Source of the DNA: JAKFDK01 sp036676195
Lineage (GTDB): Bacteria > Bacillota > Sulfobacillia > Symbiobacteriales > ZC4RG38
Direction: 5' to 3'
Length of the DNA stretch: 64,000 nucleotides
Assembly (NCBI GenBank): GCA_036676195.1
Contig: JAKFDK010000002.1
Location: 19,468-83,467 of the forward strand
Of this stretch, positions 8,035 to 16,212 are shown piece after piece. The position numbers and the translations under genes were made by a program. The number at the start of each line of letters is the position of its first letter. The stretch's first letter is position 1. A model generated the notes under the pieces. That model had not been told where the DNA came from and searched no databases. It worked only from the letters and a program-made list of their open reading frames with translations.

Positions 8035-8423
8035 TTACCCATGTACAGGGCGACCTCGGACCCCTGGGAGTGGCCAGCCCACCCGCACGTCGCCCCAGTT
8101 GAGGTTATAGGCGCCGTAAGTGGAGTTATAAGAGTTGGTGTTCTGGAACTGGCTCCAACCTTGACCGGAATAGGGCGAAGTTTTGGCGAGGTAATCAAAG
8201 AGCTTGAGCAACCGGTTCATCACCGAATTGGCCTGGTCCACGCTGACGTGGCTTGAACTGTACGAACTGCCGTCCGGAGCGGTGACTCCATCACCATAAA
8301 CTACTTCGTGCCGGTACTCCGGAAGCAATCGGCATCACTGTCGTTGTCACACAACCCGGAGGTGGCCACGTCGTTCTTATACTTCAGGAGGACCACATGA
8401 TAGCCGTAGTCAGTCATCTTATT
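8035..8423 (-). pseudogene. Broken gene of unknown function
   Basis: Two leftward frames read like real protein. Upstream: KMTDYGYHVVLLKYKNDVAT and SGLCDNDSDADCFR, ending at a stop. In another frame: EYRHEVVYGDGVTAPDGSSY, then a Ser/Asn/Tyr-rich part (HVSVDQANSVMNRLLKLFDY, NTNSYNSTYGAYNLNWGDVR, VGWPLP), after which coding character fades. The frame change falls at about 8320-8330. The composition suggests an exported or surface protein. I do not recognise the family, and no intact start is seen. It lies between the IS-end-like repeat and glcD in the decayed region. Confidence 0.4.
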
Positions 8424-8446
8424 GACCGGCCGTAAGGATGATTGCC

Positions 8447-9841
8447 ATGCCGGATGCCCCGCCCGAGTTCCTGGACGATCTGTGTGCAGCCATCGGGGCG
8501 GATCATGTGCGCTCGGCTCACCATGAACGTCTCGCTTACGCCTATGACGCTACCGGAGAAAAACATCTGCCCCATGCGGTCGCCTTCCCGGGCAGCGCCG
8601 CCGATGTGGCTGCCTGTGTACGGGTGGCGCGCCGGCACGGCGTGCCGCTGGTGCCGCGCGGTGCGGGCACCAACCTGTCTGGCGGCACACTGCCGATCCA
8701 CGGCGGATTGGTGCTGCATTTCACCCGCATGCAAGGCATTCTGGAGATCGATATCCCCAACCGGCTCTGCCGCGTCCAGCCCGGCGCTGTTAATCTGAGC
8801 CTCACCCAGGCGCTGGCCCCCCTGGGGTACCATTACGCCCCCGATCCCTCCAGCCAGAAGGCATCGACCATCGGCGGCAACATTGCCGAAAATGCCGGGG
8901 GTCCGCACTGCCTGAAATACGGCGTGACCACCGGACACGTCCTGGCTGTGCAGGTGTGCACCGCTGAAGGCGACCTGATCTGGTTGGGGTCCGACCTCGA
9001 AGAACACCCGGGTTATGACCTGGCCGGCCTGTTCTGCGGGTCTGAAGGCACCATGGGCGTGGTCACCGAGGCGGTGGTGCGGATCCTGCCCCTGCCCCAG
9101 GGCTACCGTACCCTGCTGGCCATTTTTGACGACCTGGATGCCTGCAGCCAGACCGTGAGCGCCATTATTGCCGCCCGCATTATCCCGGCGGCCATGGAAC
9201 TGATGGACCGGCCTACCCTTGAAGTCTGCCGGGCCTCCGGTTTTACCGTCTACCCGGCCCACGCCCAGGCTGCTCTGGTCGTGGAGGTCGACGGGTTCGA
9301 AGCCGACCTGGAGGCCGAAGCGGCCGAGGTGGCGGCCATCTGTGAAGAATTCGGCGCCACGGTTCATCTGGCCCGCGCTGAGGCCGAGCGGATCCAGCTC
9401 TGGCAGGGCCGCCGCTCCATCGGCGGTGCGCTGGCGCGTATGAGCCCTTATACCTGGGTGCAGGACGTGACCGTTCCCCGCAACCGGCTAACCGAGATGA
9501 TCCGTGAGGTGAATCGCCTGGCCGGTGTGTACAGCCTGCAGGTAGCCACCACCGCCCACGCCGGCGATGGCAACCTGCACCCGGCCATCCCCTTTGATCC
9601 CCATAATGCGGATATGGCCACTCGGGTCAAACAACTGGATGCGGCGATCGTGCAGGCATGCGTACGCCTGGGCGGCTCCATTACCGGCGAACACGGGGTG
9701 GGCATCGACAAGCTGCCGGGGATGGAACTTTCCTTTACGCCCGCGCAACTGGCCTACATGCAGCAGGTGCGGCGGGCCCTGGATCCGGAAGACCGGATGA
9801 ACCCGGGAAAGAACCTGCCCGTGCGCCGGGGAGGGTTTTAG
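8447..9841 (+). CDS. glcD: Glycolate oxidase subunit GlcD (FAD-linked)
   Basis: 464 aa. It belongs to the FAD-binding PCMH/VAO family and is the catalytic subunit that oxidises glycolate or another 2-hydroxy acid such as D-lactate. The FAD loop PRGAGTNLSGG, the NIAENAGGPHCLKYG stretch, the metal/substrate site HAGDGNLHP and the C-terminal GSITGEHGVG are all visible. The ATG at 8447 is preferred because TAAGGA lies about 8 bases upstream; the in-frame ATG at 8438 overlaps that site. glcE starts 3 bases after the stop, so GlcDEF is one operon and probably a membrane-associated complex feeding electrons to the respiratory chain. Confidence 0.9.
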   Translation: MPDAPPEFLDDLCAAIGADHVRSAHHERLAYAYDATGEKHLPHAVAFPGSAADVAACVRVARRHGVPLVPRGAGTNLSGGTLPIHGGLVLHFTRMQGILEIDIPNRLCRVQPGAVNLSLTQALAPLGYHYAPDPSSQKASTIGGNIAENAGGPHCLKYGVTTGHVLAVQVCTAEGDLIWLGSDLEEHPGYDLAGLFCGSEGTMGVVTEAVVRILPLPQGYRTLLAIFDDLDACSQTVSAIIAARIIPAAMELMDRPTLEVCRASGFTVYPAHAQAALVVEVDGFEADLEAEAAEVAAICEEFGATVHLARAEAERIQLWQGRRSIGGALARMSPYTWVQDVTVPRNRLTEMIREVNRLAGVYSLQVATTAHAGDGNLHPAIPFDPHNADMATRVKQLDAAIVQACVRLGGSITGEHGVGIDKLPGMELSFTPAQLAYMQQVRRALDPEDRMNPGKNLPVRRGGF

Positions 9842-9844
9842 CCT

Positions 9845-10870
9845 ATGCCGTTTACCGCCACCCTCAACACCATCCGGGAGGCCCGCCGCCGGCAGTTGCC
9901 CCTGGTGATCCGGGGCCGGGGCAGTACCGCCGGTTGGCTGCCGGACCCGCCCGGTCCCTGGGCGGAACTGCCCCTGTCTGACCTGGCCGGACCGGTGGAA
10001 GTGAACCCGGAAAACCTGAGTGCCTCCTTTCTGGCCGGCACCCCGGTAAGCGCCGTCGACGCCGCCCTGGCCGAACATGGCCTGATGTGGCCATTAGATG
10101 CCGACCGCGGCCGCTCCCTGGGCGGCGTGCTGGCCGCCGGCGCCGACTACCCCGGCCGTACCGGCTACGGCCCCATCCGCGACTGGGTCCTGGGCCTGCA
10201 GGTGGGCACGTCCGACGGCCAGGTTCTGCAACTGGGCGGCAGCACCATGAAGAATGTGGCCGGCTATGACCTGGTCAAGCTGCACCTTGGGGCCAGGGGC
10301 ACCCTGGGACCGCTCCTGAGTGCCACCCTGCGGCTGCTGCCCCGCCCCCTGCGCCAGCAGTGGTTCACGGCCACCCCGGCCTTCGCTCCGGAATTACGGT
10401 CGCTGGTGCAGGCCGCCGAGCTGAGTGCGGGCCGTTTGTACATCCGCCTGGACGGGCGGAGCGAGCAAATTGAGCACCGGGCCGAAGCCGCTCGCCACTG
10501 GCTGCCGGACCTGACTCCGGCCGCCGCCCCGCCGACCCCGCCGTCGCCCCCCGGTCCGTTGCGCCTGCGCCTGGCCGTACCGGCTGCCCGGGCTGCCGAA
10601 GCACAGGCCGCCTGTGTCACCGCCGGTGCCGCCGCCGTGGCCGGACCAGTGCTGCTCGGGCTCCTCACCGCCTGGTTTGCCGCCGATACGGTCACCCTGC
10701 CGGAACTGCGCCAGACCATCGACAGCCTGGGCGGGCAAGCCTGGATCCAGGCCGCTCCGGCCGAGGTCCTGGCGAACTTCCCGGCCCGCCTGCCTACCAG
10801 GCAGGACGGGTGGGCCGACCGCCTGCGAACCGCCCTGGCCCCCGGCCGCTGCTTCAACCCGCACCTGTAA
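9845..10870 (+). CDS. glcE: Glycolate oxidase subunit GlcE (FAD-binding)
   Basis: 341 aa, matching GlcE. It holds an N-terminal FAD-binding domain related to GlcD but lacks the GlcD C-terminal catalytic cap. The FAD loop RGRGSTAGW, the RSLGGVLAAGADYPGRTGYG segment and GGSTMKNVAGYDLVKLHLGARG are typical. It starts 3 bases after glcD with no room for a separate promoter. The C-terminal third is Ala/Pro-rich and weakly conserved, as usual for this subunit. Confidence 0.88.
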   Translation: MPFTATLNTIREARRRQLPLVIRGRGSTAGWLPDPPGPWAELPLSDLAGPVEVNPENLSASFLAGTPVSAVDAALAEHGLMWPLDADRGRSLGGVLAAGADYPGRTGYGPIRDWVLGLQVGTSDGQVLQLGGSTMKNVAGYDLVKLHLGARGTLGPLLSATLRLLPRPLRQQWFTATPAFAPELRSLVQAAELSAGRLYIRLDGRSEQIEHRAEAARHWLPDLTPAAAPPTPPSPPGPLRLRLAVPAARAAEAQAACVTAGAAAVAGPVLLGLLTAWFAADTVTLPELRQTIDSLGGQAWIQAAPAEVLANFPARLPTRQDGWADRLRTALAPGRCFNPHL

Positions 10871-10914
10871 AGGCTGCATCATTACCCCTGTACGAAGGGG
10901 GCTCCACATACACC

Positions 10915-12201
10915 GTGACCATTACCTGCAATGGCCCTGCCGCCACCCTGCTGGCCGAACTGGCGCCAGATCTGGACCGGTGCAACAAGTGCGGCTTCTG
11001 CCAGGCCGGCTGCCCTACTTTTAAGGTAACCGGACTGGAGTGGCTGGTGACGCGCGGGCGCGTGTCCCTGGTGCAGGATGCCCTGCGCGGGGAACTGCCG
11101 CTGGCGGACATTGCCCCCGCTGTGGACACCTGCCTGCTCTGCCGGGCCTGTATGGACCACTGCCCGCCCAAAGTACCCATTGACTACCTGATGACGCGTG
11201 CCCGCCAGGCCCTGCGGACCGAAAAACCGCTGCCCGTCCTGGCCCGCCTGGTCCTGCGCCGCCTGCTGCCCAACCCCGGCCTGCTGCGGCTGGTGGCTCG
11301 GGTGGGCGCGGTGGGCGAAGGGCTGGGGCTGCGTACCCTTGCCCTCAGGCTGGGCCTGCTCCGGCGCTGGCCCACCCTGCAGCGGGCCGCACAGATCGGG
11401 CCGCGCCTGCCGGGGGTAACGGCCCGGCAGTTGGTGCGCCCGGTCAAACAGCCGCAGGCCCGGGCCACCGTGGCCTACTTCATTACCTGCACCCGCGACG
11501 TGGTCACACCAGGGGCGGCCCGGGCGGCGGTCCGGGTGCTGGCGGCCGCCGGCTGCAATGTGCTGCTGCCCCAGCTCCCGTGCTGTGGACTGCCCTGCCA
11601 CAGCCTGGGCGATATCGAAGGTGCCCGTGCCCTGGGGCGGGAACACCTGCGGATCTGGCGCGGAATCCAGGCTGCTGCCATTGTGGTCGACGAAGGCTCC
11701 TGCGCCGCCCACCTGGCGGACCTGCCGCATCTGTTCCGCGGGCAGCCGGAAGAAGCCGAAGCCCGGCAACTGGCGGGCCGCATCCGGGACCTGGCCACCT
11801 TTCTGGTGGAACTGGGGCCGCCGCCCCCCCGGCGCAGCCTCCCTCAGACGGTGACCTGGCACGACCCCTGCCACCTCAGGAACTACCTGAAGGTGGCCGA
11901 TGCCCCCCGGCAACTGCTGCGGGCCGCAGCCGGCCCCCGCTATGTCGAGGCGGGCGGCAGCGACCTCTGCTGCGGCGGAGCCGGCGCCTACATGCTCACC
12001 CAACCCCAGCTCAGCGACCAGGTGCTGGACTTGAAATTCCAGCACTTTAACGCTACCCACGCCGATCTGCTCGTCACCTCATCGCCCAGTTGCTTCATGC
12101 AATTGGAACGCGGCGCCCGCCAACATACACGTAACATGCGGGTCATGTCCCTGGCAGAATTCCTTGAATTAATCTATTGCGAGGAGGCCCACCACCCATG
12201 A
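10915..12201 (+). CDS. glcF: Glycolate oxidase iron-sulfur subunit GlcF
   Basis: About 428 aa. It has two ferredoxin-type 4Fe-4S motifs near the N-terminus (CNKCGFCQAGCP and CLLCRACMDHCPPKVP) and two CCG domains (LPCCGLPCHS and LCCGGAGAYML), the usual arrangement for GlcF-type electron-transfer subunits. The GTG at 10915 is chosen because it gives a family-like start shortly before the first cluster; the nearest site (GAAGGGGG) is rather far at 13 bases. An in-frame GTG at 10810 would overlap glcE by 60 bases and is less likely. The stop overlaps the next ATG (ATGA). Confidence 0.87.
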   Translation: MTITCNGPAATLLAELAPDLDRCNKCGFCQAGCPTFKVTGLEWLVTRGRVSLVQDALRGELPLADIAPAVDTCLLCRACMDHCPPKVPIDYLMTRARQALRTEKPLPVLARLVLRRLLPNPGLLRLVARVGAVGEGLGLRTLALRLGLLRRWPTLQRAAQIGPRLPGVTARQLVRPVKQPQARATVAYFITCTRDVVTPGAARAAVRVLAAAGCNVLLPQLPCCGLPCHSLGDIEGARALGREHLRIWRGIQAAAIVVDEGSCAAHLADLPHLFRGQPEEAEARQLAGRIRDLATFLVELGPPPPRRSLPQTVTWHDPCHLRNYLKVADAPRQLLRAAAGPRYVEAGGSDLCCGGAGAYMLTQPQLSDQVLDLKFQHFNATHADLLVTSSPSCFMQLERGARQHTRNMRVMSLAEFLELIYCEEAHHP

Positions 12202-13313
12202 GTAACCAGCCGCATACCGCCGCACAATTGACCCGCCCCGGTATTCTCCGCATTCCGGCCGCCACGCCGTTCAAGCCTGCCAAACAGATCATGGCAGAGC
12301 TGGGGTTGGACAACCTGTGTCGGCTGGGCGCCAACGAAAACCCCCTGGGTCCCAGCCCGCGGGCGGTCGAGGCCGTTGCCCAGGCTGCACTGGACTGCCA
12401 CCGCTACCCGGACTCCGGGCACGGCGAACTGCGGCAGGTGCTGGCGGCCAAACTGGGAGTCAATCCAGACGAGATCGTCGTGGACATTGGCGTCAGCGGT
12501 GCCCTGCGGCTGATTATTGAAGCCTTCATGCACCCTGGTGAAAAGCTGGTTTACTCCTGGCCGACCTTCCCCCTGGCCGCCATGCTGGTCAACCTGGCCG
12601 AGGGGCAGGCCGTGGCCGTACCCGGCACCCCCGACGGCTGCCACGACCTGCCCGCCATGGCTGCCGCCTGTCAGGATGCGAAGCTGGTCATCCTGTGCAA
12701 TCCGAACAACCCCACCGGCCGGTACATCACCACGGCAGAGATGAATGCCTTTCTGGATGCCATCCCCCCCACCTGCCTGGTGATGGTGGACGAAGCCTAC
12801 TTCGAGTACGCCCAGGGTGAGCCAGGCTATGCCGACGGCGTGGAACTGTTCCGGCAGGGCCGGCGCCTGCTGGTGATGCGCACCTTCTCCAAGGTCCACG
12901 GCCTGGCGGGAATTCGCATTGGCTACACGGTGGCGCCCCCGGACCTCTGCGACATCATGAACCGGGCACGGGAGCCGTTCCAGGTCAGCAACCTGTCCAC
13001 CGCGGCCGCCCTGGCGGCTCTGGCGGACGCCGAACATGTGGCCAGCAGCCTGGCCGTGGCCCGGGACGGCCGCCGGCAGATTACAGCCGGGGTCGAGGCC
13101 ATGGGCTTCCGGGCACTGCCCAGCGCCGCTAACTTCCTCATGGTGGAACTGGGGCAGGACTGTCGGCCCGTCGCCGCCGGGCTGCTGCGCCACGGCGTCA
13201 TGGTGCGGGCCTGCGACGATATCTTTTCCATGCCCGGCTGGCTGCGGGTCTCGGTAGGGACGGCAGACCAAAACGAGCAATTCCTGACCGCCCTGCGCGC
13301 CGTCATCGGCTAA
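12198..13313 (+). CDS. hisC: HisC-family PLP-dependent aminotransferase
   Basis: 371 aa, fold-type I aminotransferase of the histidinol-phosphate type. Seen are NENPLGPSP, the NPNNPTG loop, DEAYFEY, and TFSKVHGLAGIRIGY with the PLP lysine at about residue 232; an Arg (WLRVSVG) near the end binds the substrate carboxylate. The start ATG overlaps the glcF stop and has GAGGAGG 10 bases upstream. No other his genes are nearby, and coupling to glcDEF suggests a role with 2-oxo acids (for example making an amino acid from the oxidised hydroxy acid). Histidinol-phosphate or aromatic amino acids remain possible substrates. Confidence 0.82.
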   Translation: MSNQPHTAAQLTRPGILRIPAATPFKPAKQIMAELGLDNLCRLGANENPLGPSPRAVEAVAQAALDCHRYPDSGHGELRQVLAAKLGVNPDEIVVDIGVSGALRLIIEAFMHPGEKLVYSWPTFPLAAMLVNLAEGQAVAVPGTPDGCHDLPAMAAACQDAKLVILCNPNNPTGRYITTAEMNAFLDAIPPTCLVMVDEAYFEYAQGEPGYADGVELFRQGRRLLVMRTFSKVHGLAGIRIGYTVAPPDLCDIMNRAREPFQVSNLSTAAALAALADAEHVASSLAVARDGRRQITAGVEAMGFRALPSAANFLMVELGQDCRPVAAGLLRHGVMVRACDDIFSMPGWLRVSVGTADQNEQFLTALRAVIG

Positions 13314-13329
13314 GCGGCGCACACCGGGA

Positions 13330-13370
13330 GGGGCACCCGGTAACTCTCTGCCAGAGTTACCGGGTGCCCC
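13330..13370. terminator. Strong bidirectional terminator between convergent genes
   Basis: An 18-bp perfect stem (GGGGCACCCGGTAACTCT and its complement) with a CTGCC loop, then TGCTTCCGTTTT rightward. It closes the glcDEF-hisC operon and overlaps the 3' end of the convergent phosphatase gene. Confidence 0.8.
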
Positions 13371-14127
13371 TGCTTCCGTTTTCCCAGTGCGCAACCCCTT
13401 GCAGAATACCTCGGGCGTAGGGCTGACTGCAGCGGTAAACCTGCGCGGGCAACTGCGCCTGCCCCAGTTCCGGTTGGGCATTGGCCACCACCACCCCGGG
13501 GTAGCCGGCACGGAGCATGTCCAGGTCGTTGCCGCTGTCCCCGCATACCACCACGTCGCCGGGGTGAATGTTCCACCCCTGTACCAGGTGGCGGAGGGCG
13601 GCTCCCTTGCCGGCTGCTGTTGGCAAGATATCCAGGTCGCAGCCGGAGCTGTAAACCACCTGCACGGCCAGACGGTGATCCCGCAGCCGCCGCTGTGCGG
13701 CTGCCACCGCCGCCGGGGAAGATACCTGGCACCCCACCCGCAGAGGACGACTCCCCCCCGGCTGCAGGCGCAGACCCGGCACGTGCTCCAGTGCCGCCGT
13801 GCACACAGCGGTTCCCGGCCACGCCGCCAACATCCGGGCACGCCACTGCAGGTCTTCACGGTAATCACGCACGCTGACCGGCGCCACCCGGGTGGCCTGA
13901 TGAATCACAGTGCCGACATCGGTGACCAATGCGTCCGGCAGCAGGAGGCCCTGAGACTGAATCAGTTCCCAGGCTGAAACCAGGGAGCGCCCGGTCAGAT
14001 AGGCCAGCCGCCACCGGTCGCTGTGGCACGCATACCAGGCGTTGAATTGCGCCAGGGCGGTCCGGTCTCCCACCAGCGTATTGTCCAGGTCAGTGGCCAG
14101 CAACCGGTTTGGAGCCAATCGCTTCAC
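13357..14127 (-). CDS. Sucrose-phosphate phosphatase-like HAD hydrolase
   Basis: 256 aa, HAD superfamily of the SPP (sucrose-6F-phosphate phosphohydrolase) type. The nucleophile motif is ATDLDNTLVG near residue 10, TGRS is motif II, and the C-terminal GDSGNDLDML motif binds Mg2+. The GTG at 14127 lies inside the end of the glycosyltransferase gene (38-base overlap), giving coupled translation. With that partner it should remove phosphate from a disaccharide phosphate such as sucrose-6-phosphate or mannosylfructose phosphate. The exact substrate is inferred from the pair, not from the sequence alone. Confidence 0.82.
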   Translation of the reverse strand: MKRLAPNRLLATDLDNTLVGDRTALAQFNAWYACHSDRWRLAYLTGRSLVSAWELIQSQGLLLPDALVTDVGTVIHQATRVAPVSVRDYREDLQWRARMLAAWPGTAVCTAALEHVPGLRLQPGGSRPLRVGCQVSSPAAVAAAQRRLRDHRLAVQVVYSSGCDLDILPTAAGKGAALRHLVQGWNIHPGDVVVCGDSGNDLDMLRAGYPGVVVANAQPELGQAQLPAQVYRCSQPYARGILQGVAHWENGSRGTR

Positions 14128-15373
14128 CTGCCACTTCTTCGTAATACGAAACGGCCCGGTCGGCAATGCTGCTCCAGTTCGCACTGGGCGGTAAACCATT
14201 CCGCAGGGGGGCGCGCAGGCGGGTCACCAGTTCCGGGTCCCTGAGCAGGCGTCCCAGCGCCCCGGCCAGGGCCCCGACATCTCCGGGAGGGACCAGCAGA
14301 CCGGTCCGGTCATGACTGACGGTATGGCTCAGGCCGCCGGTGCGGGAGGCCACCACCGGGCATCCGCAGGCCATTGCCTCCAGGGCTACCAGTCCAAACG
14401 TTTCGTAGAAGGAAGGGACGACGGTCGTCACTGCGGCGGCGTAGTGGACGGCGAGGTCTGTCTGCGCCAGGGGCCCCAGGAACCGGACCTGATCCGCCAA
14501 GCCCAGCTGATCAACCAGGCTCCGGACTTTCTCCTCCTCCGGCTGGATGGTCCCTCCACCCGGGAGACTGCCGCCGGCGATCAGCAGACGGACCCTGGAG
14601 CGCAGATCCGGGTGTTCCCGCACCACCTGTGCCATGGCACGGATGAGCACCGACGGGCCCTTGTTGTCCTCCAGTCGCCCGGCGAACAGCACCGGCAACA
14701 CATCGCCGGTCAGTCCGAGCTGCGTGCGTGCCTCGGCCACCGGCCGGGGGCAGAAGACATCCGGGTTAATGCCGCAGGGCAAGATGCGCAGCTTGTTCTC
14801 TCTGACCCGATAGTGCTCGGTCAGCAGCCGGGCCTCCACCGGATTGCTGGCGAGCACGGCATCCACCGCGTCGAGCAACCCCTGTTCCGTCCGCAGGCGG
14901 TTCCCGCTGTCCCGGCGGCGGTCACCCGCCACGGCCTGGACCCGGACCTTGCCCAGGGAGTGAAAGGTGTGCACTTGCGGGATACCCCATCTTTGTTTCA
15001 GGTGCAGCCCCACCTGACCGGAAATCCAGTAGTTGGAATGGATGAGCCGGGGAACCTGACCAGTCTGCTCCAGATAGGCAGCCAATTCAGCGGTGAAGGC
15101 GGGAATCAAATCCGGGAGCTGGTCCTTGGGTACATTTCGGGGGCAGCCGGCACTGAACCGCAATACCCGAACCCCCGGCACCAGACTGGTGATACCGGGG
15201 GTTAGTCCTTGCTGCGCACCATGCGTCGCCACGTCCACCGCCCACCCCAGATCAGCCAGGGCCACCGCTAACTGGCGCACATAGACATTCTGGCCCCCCG
15301 CCTGTACGCTGCCCAGCCTGGCCAGCGGGTCACCATGCACTGAAATGAATAACACGCGCTTTTGTCGAATCAA
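14090..15373 (-). CDS. Sucrose-phosphate-synthase-like glycosyltransferase (GT4)
   Basis: 427 aa, GT-B fold, family GT4. The N-terminal domain opens VLFISVHGDPLARLGSVQAGGQNVYVRQLA, split here as a start motif and the GGQNVYV loop typical of sucrose-phosphate and mannosylfructose-phosphate synthases. The C-terminal domain has the E-x7-E motif within PSFYETFGLVALEAMACG. It should transfer glucose or mannose from a nucleotide sugar to fructose-6-phosphate. The TTG at 15373 has GGAG 7 bases upstream. The open frame extends much further back only because it runs antisense to the repeat protein. The product may be a compatible solute. Confidence 0.82.
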   Translation of the reverse strand: MIRQKRVLFISVHGDPLARLGSVQAGGQNVYVRQLAVALADLGWAVDVATHGAQQGLTPGITSLVPGVRVLRFSAGCPRNVPKDQLPDLIPAFTAELAAYLEQTGQVPRLIHSNYWISGQVGLHLKQRWGIPQVHTFHSLGKVRVQAVAGDRRRDSGNRLRTEQGLLDAVDAVLASNPVEARLLTEHYRVRENKLRILPCGINPDVFCPRPVAEARTQLGLTGDVLPVLFAGRLEDNKGPSVLIRAMAQVVREHPDLRSRVRLLIAGGSLPGGGTIQPEEEKVRSLVDQLGLADQVRFLGPLAQTDLAVHYAAAVTTVVPSFYETFGLVALEAMACGCPVVASRTGGLSHTVSHDRTGLLVPPGDVGALAGALGRLLRDPELVTRLRAPLRNGLPPSANWSSIADRAVSYYEEVAGEAIGSKPVAGH

Positions 15374-15413
15374 ACAACCACTCCATCCCTGTCTTTTGGT
15401 AACTAACAACCTT

Positions 15414-15443
15414 AGTATAACACTATAAGTTGGTAGTTGCCAC
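15414..15443 (-). promoter_or_regulatory. Putative sigma-A promoter for the glycosyltransferase gene
   Basis: On the leftward strand GTGGCA (4/6 match to -35), an 18-base spacer and TATACT (5/6 match to -10) lie about 40 bases before the TTG start. Judged by eye only. Confidence 0.4.
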
Positions 15444-15489
15444 CCACGGGAAGCTCTTGCCAGGGAAGGAGCGTTGTTGACCGGGCAGG

Positions 15490-15498
15490 CATAGGGTA
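15490..15498 (+). promoter_or_regulatory. Sporulation-type -10 element before the repeat protein
   Basis: CATAGGGTA matches the CATAnnnTA -10 consensus shared by the mother-cell sigma factors E and K, 55 bases before the ATG at 15554. A convincing -35 element is not seen at the right distance, so mother-cell expression is only a suggestion. Confidence 0.3.
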
Positions 15499-15553
15499 GA
15501 ACTGTCCGGTCCGGGGAATGGACCGGGCAGATTGAAAGGAGCGAATTCAACCC

Positions 15554-16168
15554 ATGCCTCAGCGTCTTGCCCGTGCTTTGGAGCCCGTTACCCGTGCGGA
15601 AATCCTGCATGCCCTCCCGGAACTCGCCATGCACCTGCGTGAAGCCGCCATGGCCGGCGCCCTGGTTGGAGCGGGTTACAGCCCGACTACGGCCGTGAAC
15701 ATCTCCCGGCAGTTCCTGGCGACCGGTGTCATCCCCCGGGCGATTCCTGAGGCCGGTTACGTAGAGACCATCAGCATCTACCCCGGTATCGCCGGTATGC
15801 CTGGGATCGCCGGTATGCCCGCCGTTACCGCCTGCCCGGTCCCCGGCGCCATCGGCTACCCCGGCCCCGGCATCGCCGGCATCCCCATCTCCGGTTACGC
15901 CGCCATGCCGGCCCCCGGCATCGCCGGACTGCCGGCCCCCGGTATCACCGGGCTCCCGGTCTCCGGCATCGCCGGTCTCCCGATCGCCGGCATCGCCGGT
16001 CTGCCTGTTTCCGGTATCGCCGGCCTGCCCTTGCCTGGCATCACCGGTATGCCGTTGCCTGGCATCACCGGTATGCCACTCCCCGGGATCGCCGGCTGGT
16101 GCCCCACTGGTTACGAGACTGCCGGCCTGGGTGTTCCGACCGGTCTGGAGGTCGGCGTGCGCTGCTAG
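15554..16168 (+). CDS. Gly-Ile-x-Gly-x-Pro octapeptide-repeat protein, unknown
   Basis: 204 aa with AAGGAG 12 bases before the ATG. Residues 1-72 form a non-repetitive, probably helical head (ITRAEIL-like start RALEPVTRAEILHALPELAM, then ALVGAGYSPTTAVNISRQFL). From about residue 75 the chain is built of Gly/Pro/Ile-rich units. Residues 121-184 are eight consecutive 8-residue units of the form [P/S/A]GI[A/T]G[L/M]Px. The tail has Cys and Tyr (GWCPTGYETAGLGV..GVRC). There is no signal peptide and no membrane helix. Elastin-like or coat-like architecture suggests a structural protein, perhaps on the spore. A rho-independent terminator follows. I do not recognise the family. Confidence 0.7.
   Translation: MPQRLARALEPVTRAEILHALPELAMHLREAAMAGALVGAGYSPTTAVNISRQFLATGVIPRAIPEAGYVETISIYPGIAGMPGIAGMPAVTACPVPGAIGYPGPGIAGIPISGYAAMPAPGIAGLPAPGITGLPVSGIAGLPIAGIAGLPVSGIAGLPLPGITGMPLPGITGMPLPGIAGWCPTGYETAGLGVPTGLEVGVRC
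15914..16105 (+). repeat. Eight tandem 24-bp units encoding octapeptides
   Basis: Unit order in protein: PGIAGLPA, PGITGLPV, SGIAGLPI, AGIAGLPV, SGIAGLPL, PGITGMPL, PGITGMPL, PGIAGWCP. DNA units differ mostly at third positions, so the protein pattern seems maintained by selection; units 6 and 7 are nearly identical and may be a recent duplication. Looser copies of the same motif occur upstream from about 15782. Confidence 0.85.
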
Positions 16169-16185
16169 TGCACCCGGCGGCAGTG

Positions 16186-16212
16186 GGGCGCGGCGCCTGC
16201 GGCGCCCTTTTT
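16186..16212 (+). terminator. Rho-independent terminator after the repeat protein
   Basis: GGGCGC / GCGCCC stem (with an alternative GGCGCC TGC GGCGCC fold) followed by TTTTT at 16208-16212, 18 bases past the stop at 16168. Confidence 0.75.

Noticed and set aside
8414..9367. Long leftward open frame opposite glcD
   Set aside because: It mirrors the high-GC codon pattern of glcD, has no family resemblance, and glcD is certain.
15914..16105. CRISPR-like array
   Set aside because: The 24-bp units are contiguous coding repeats without spacers.
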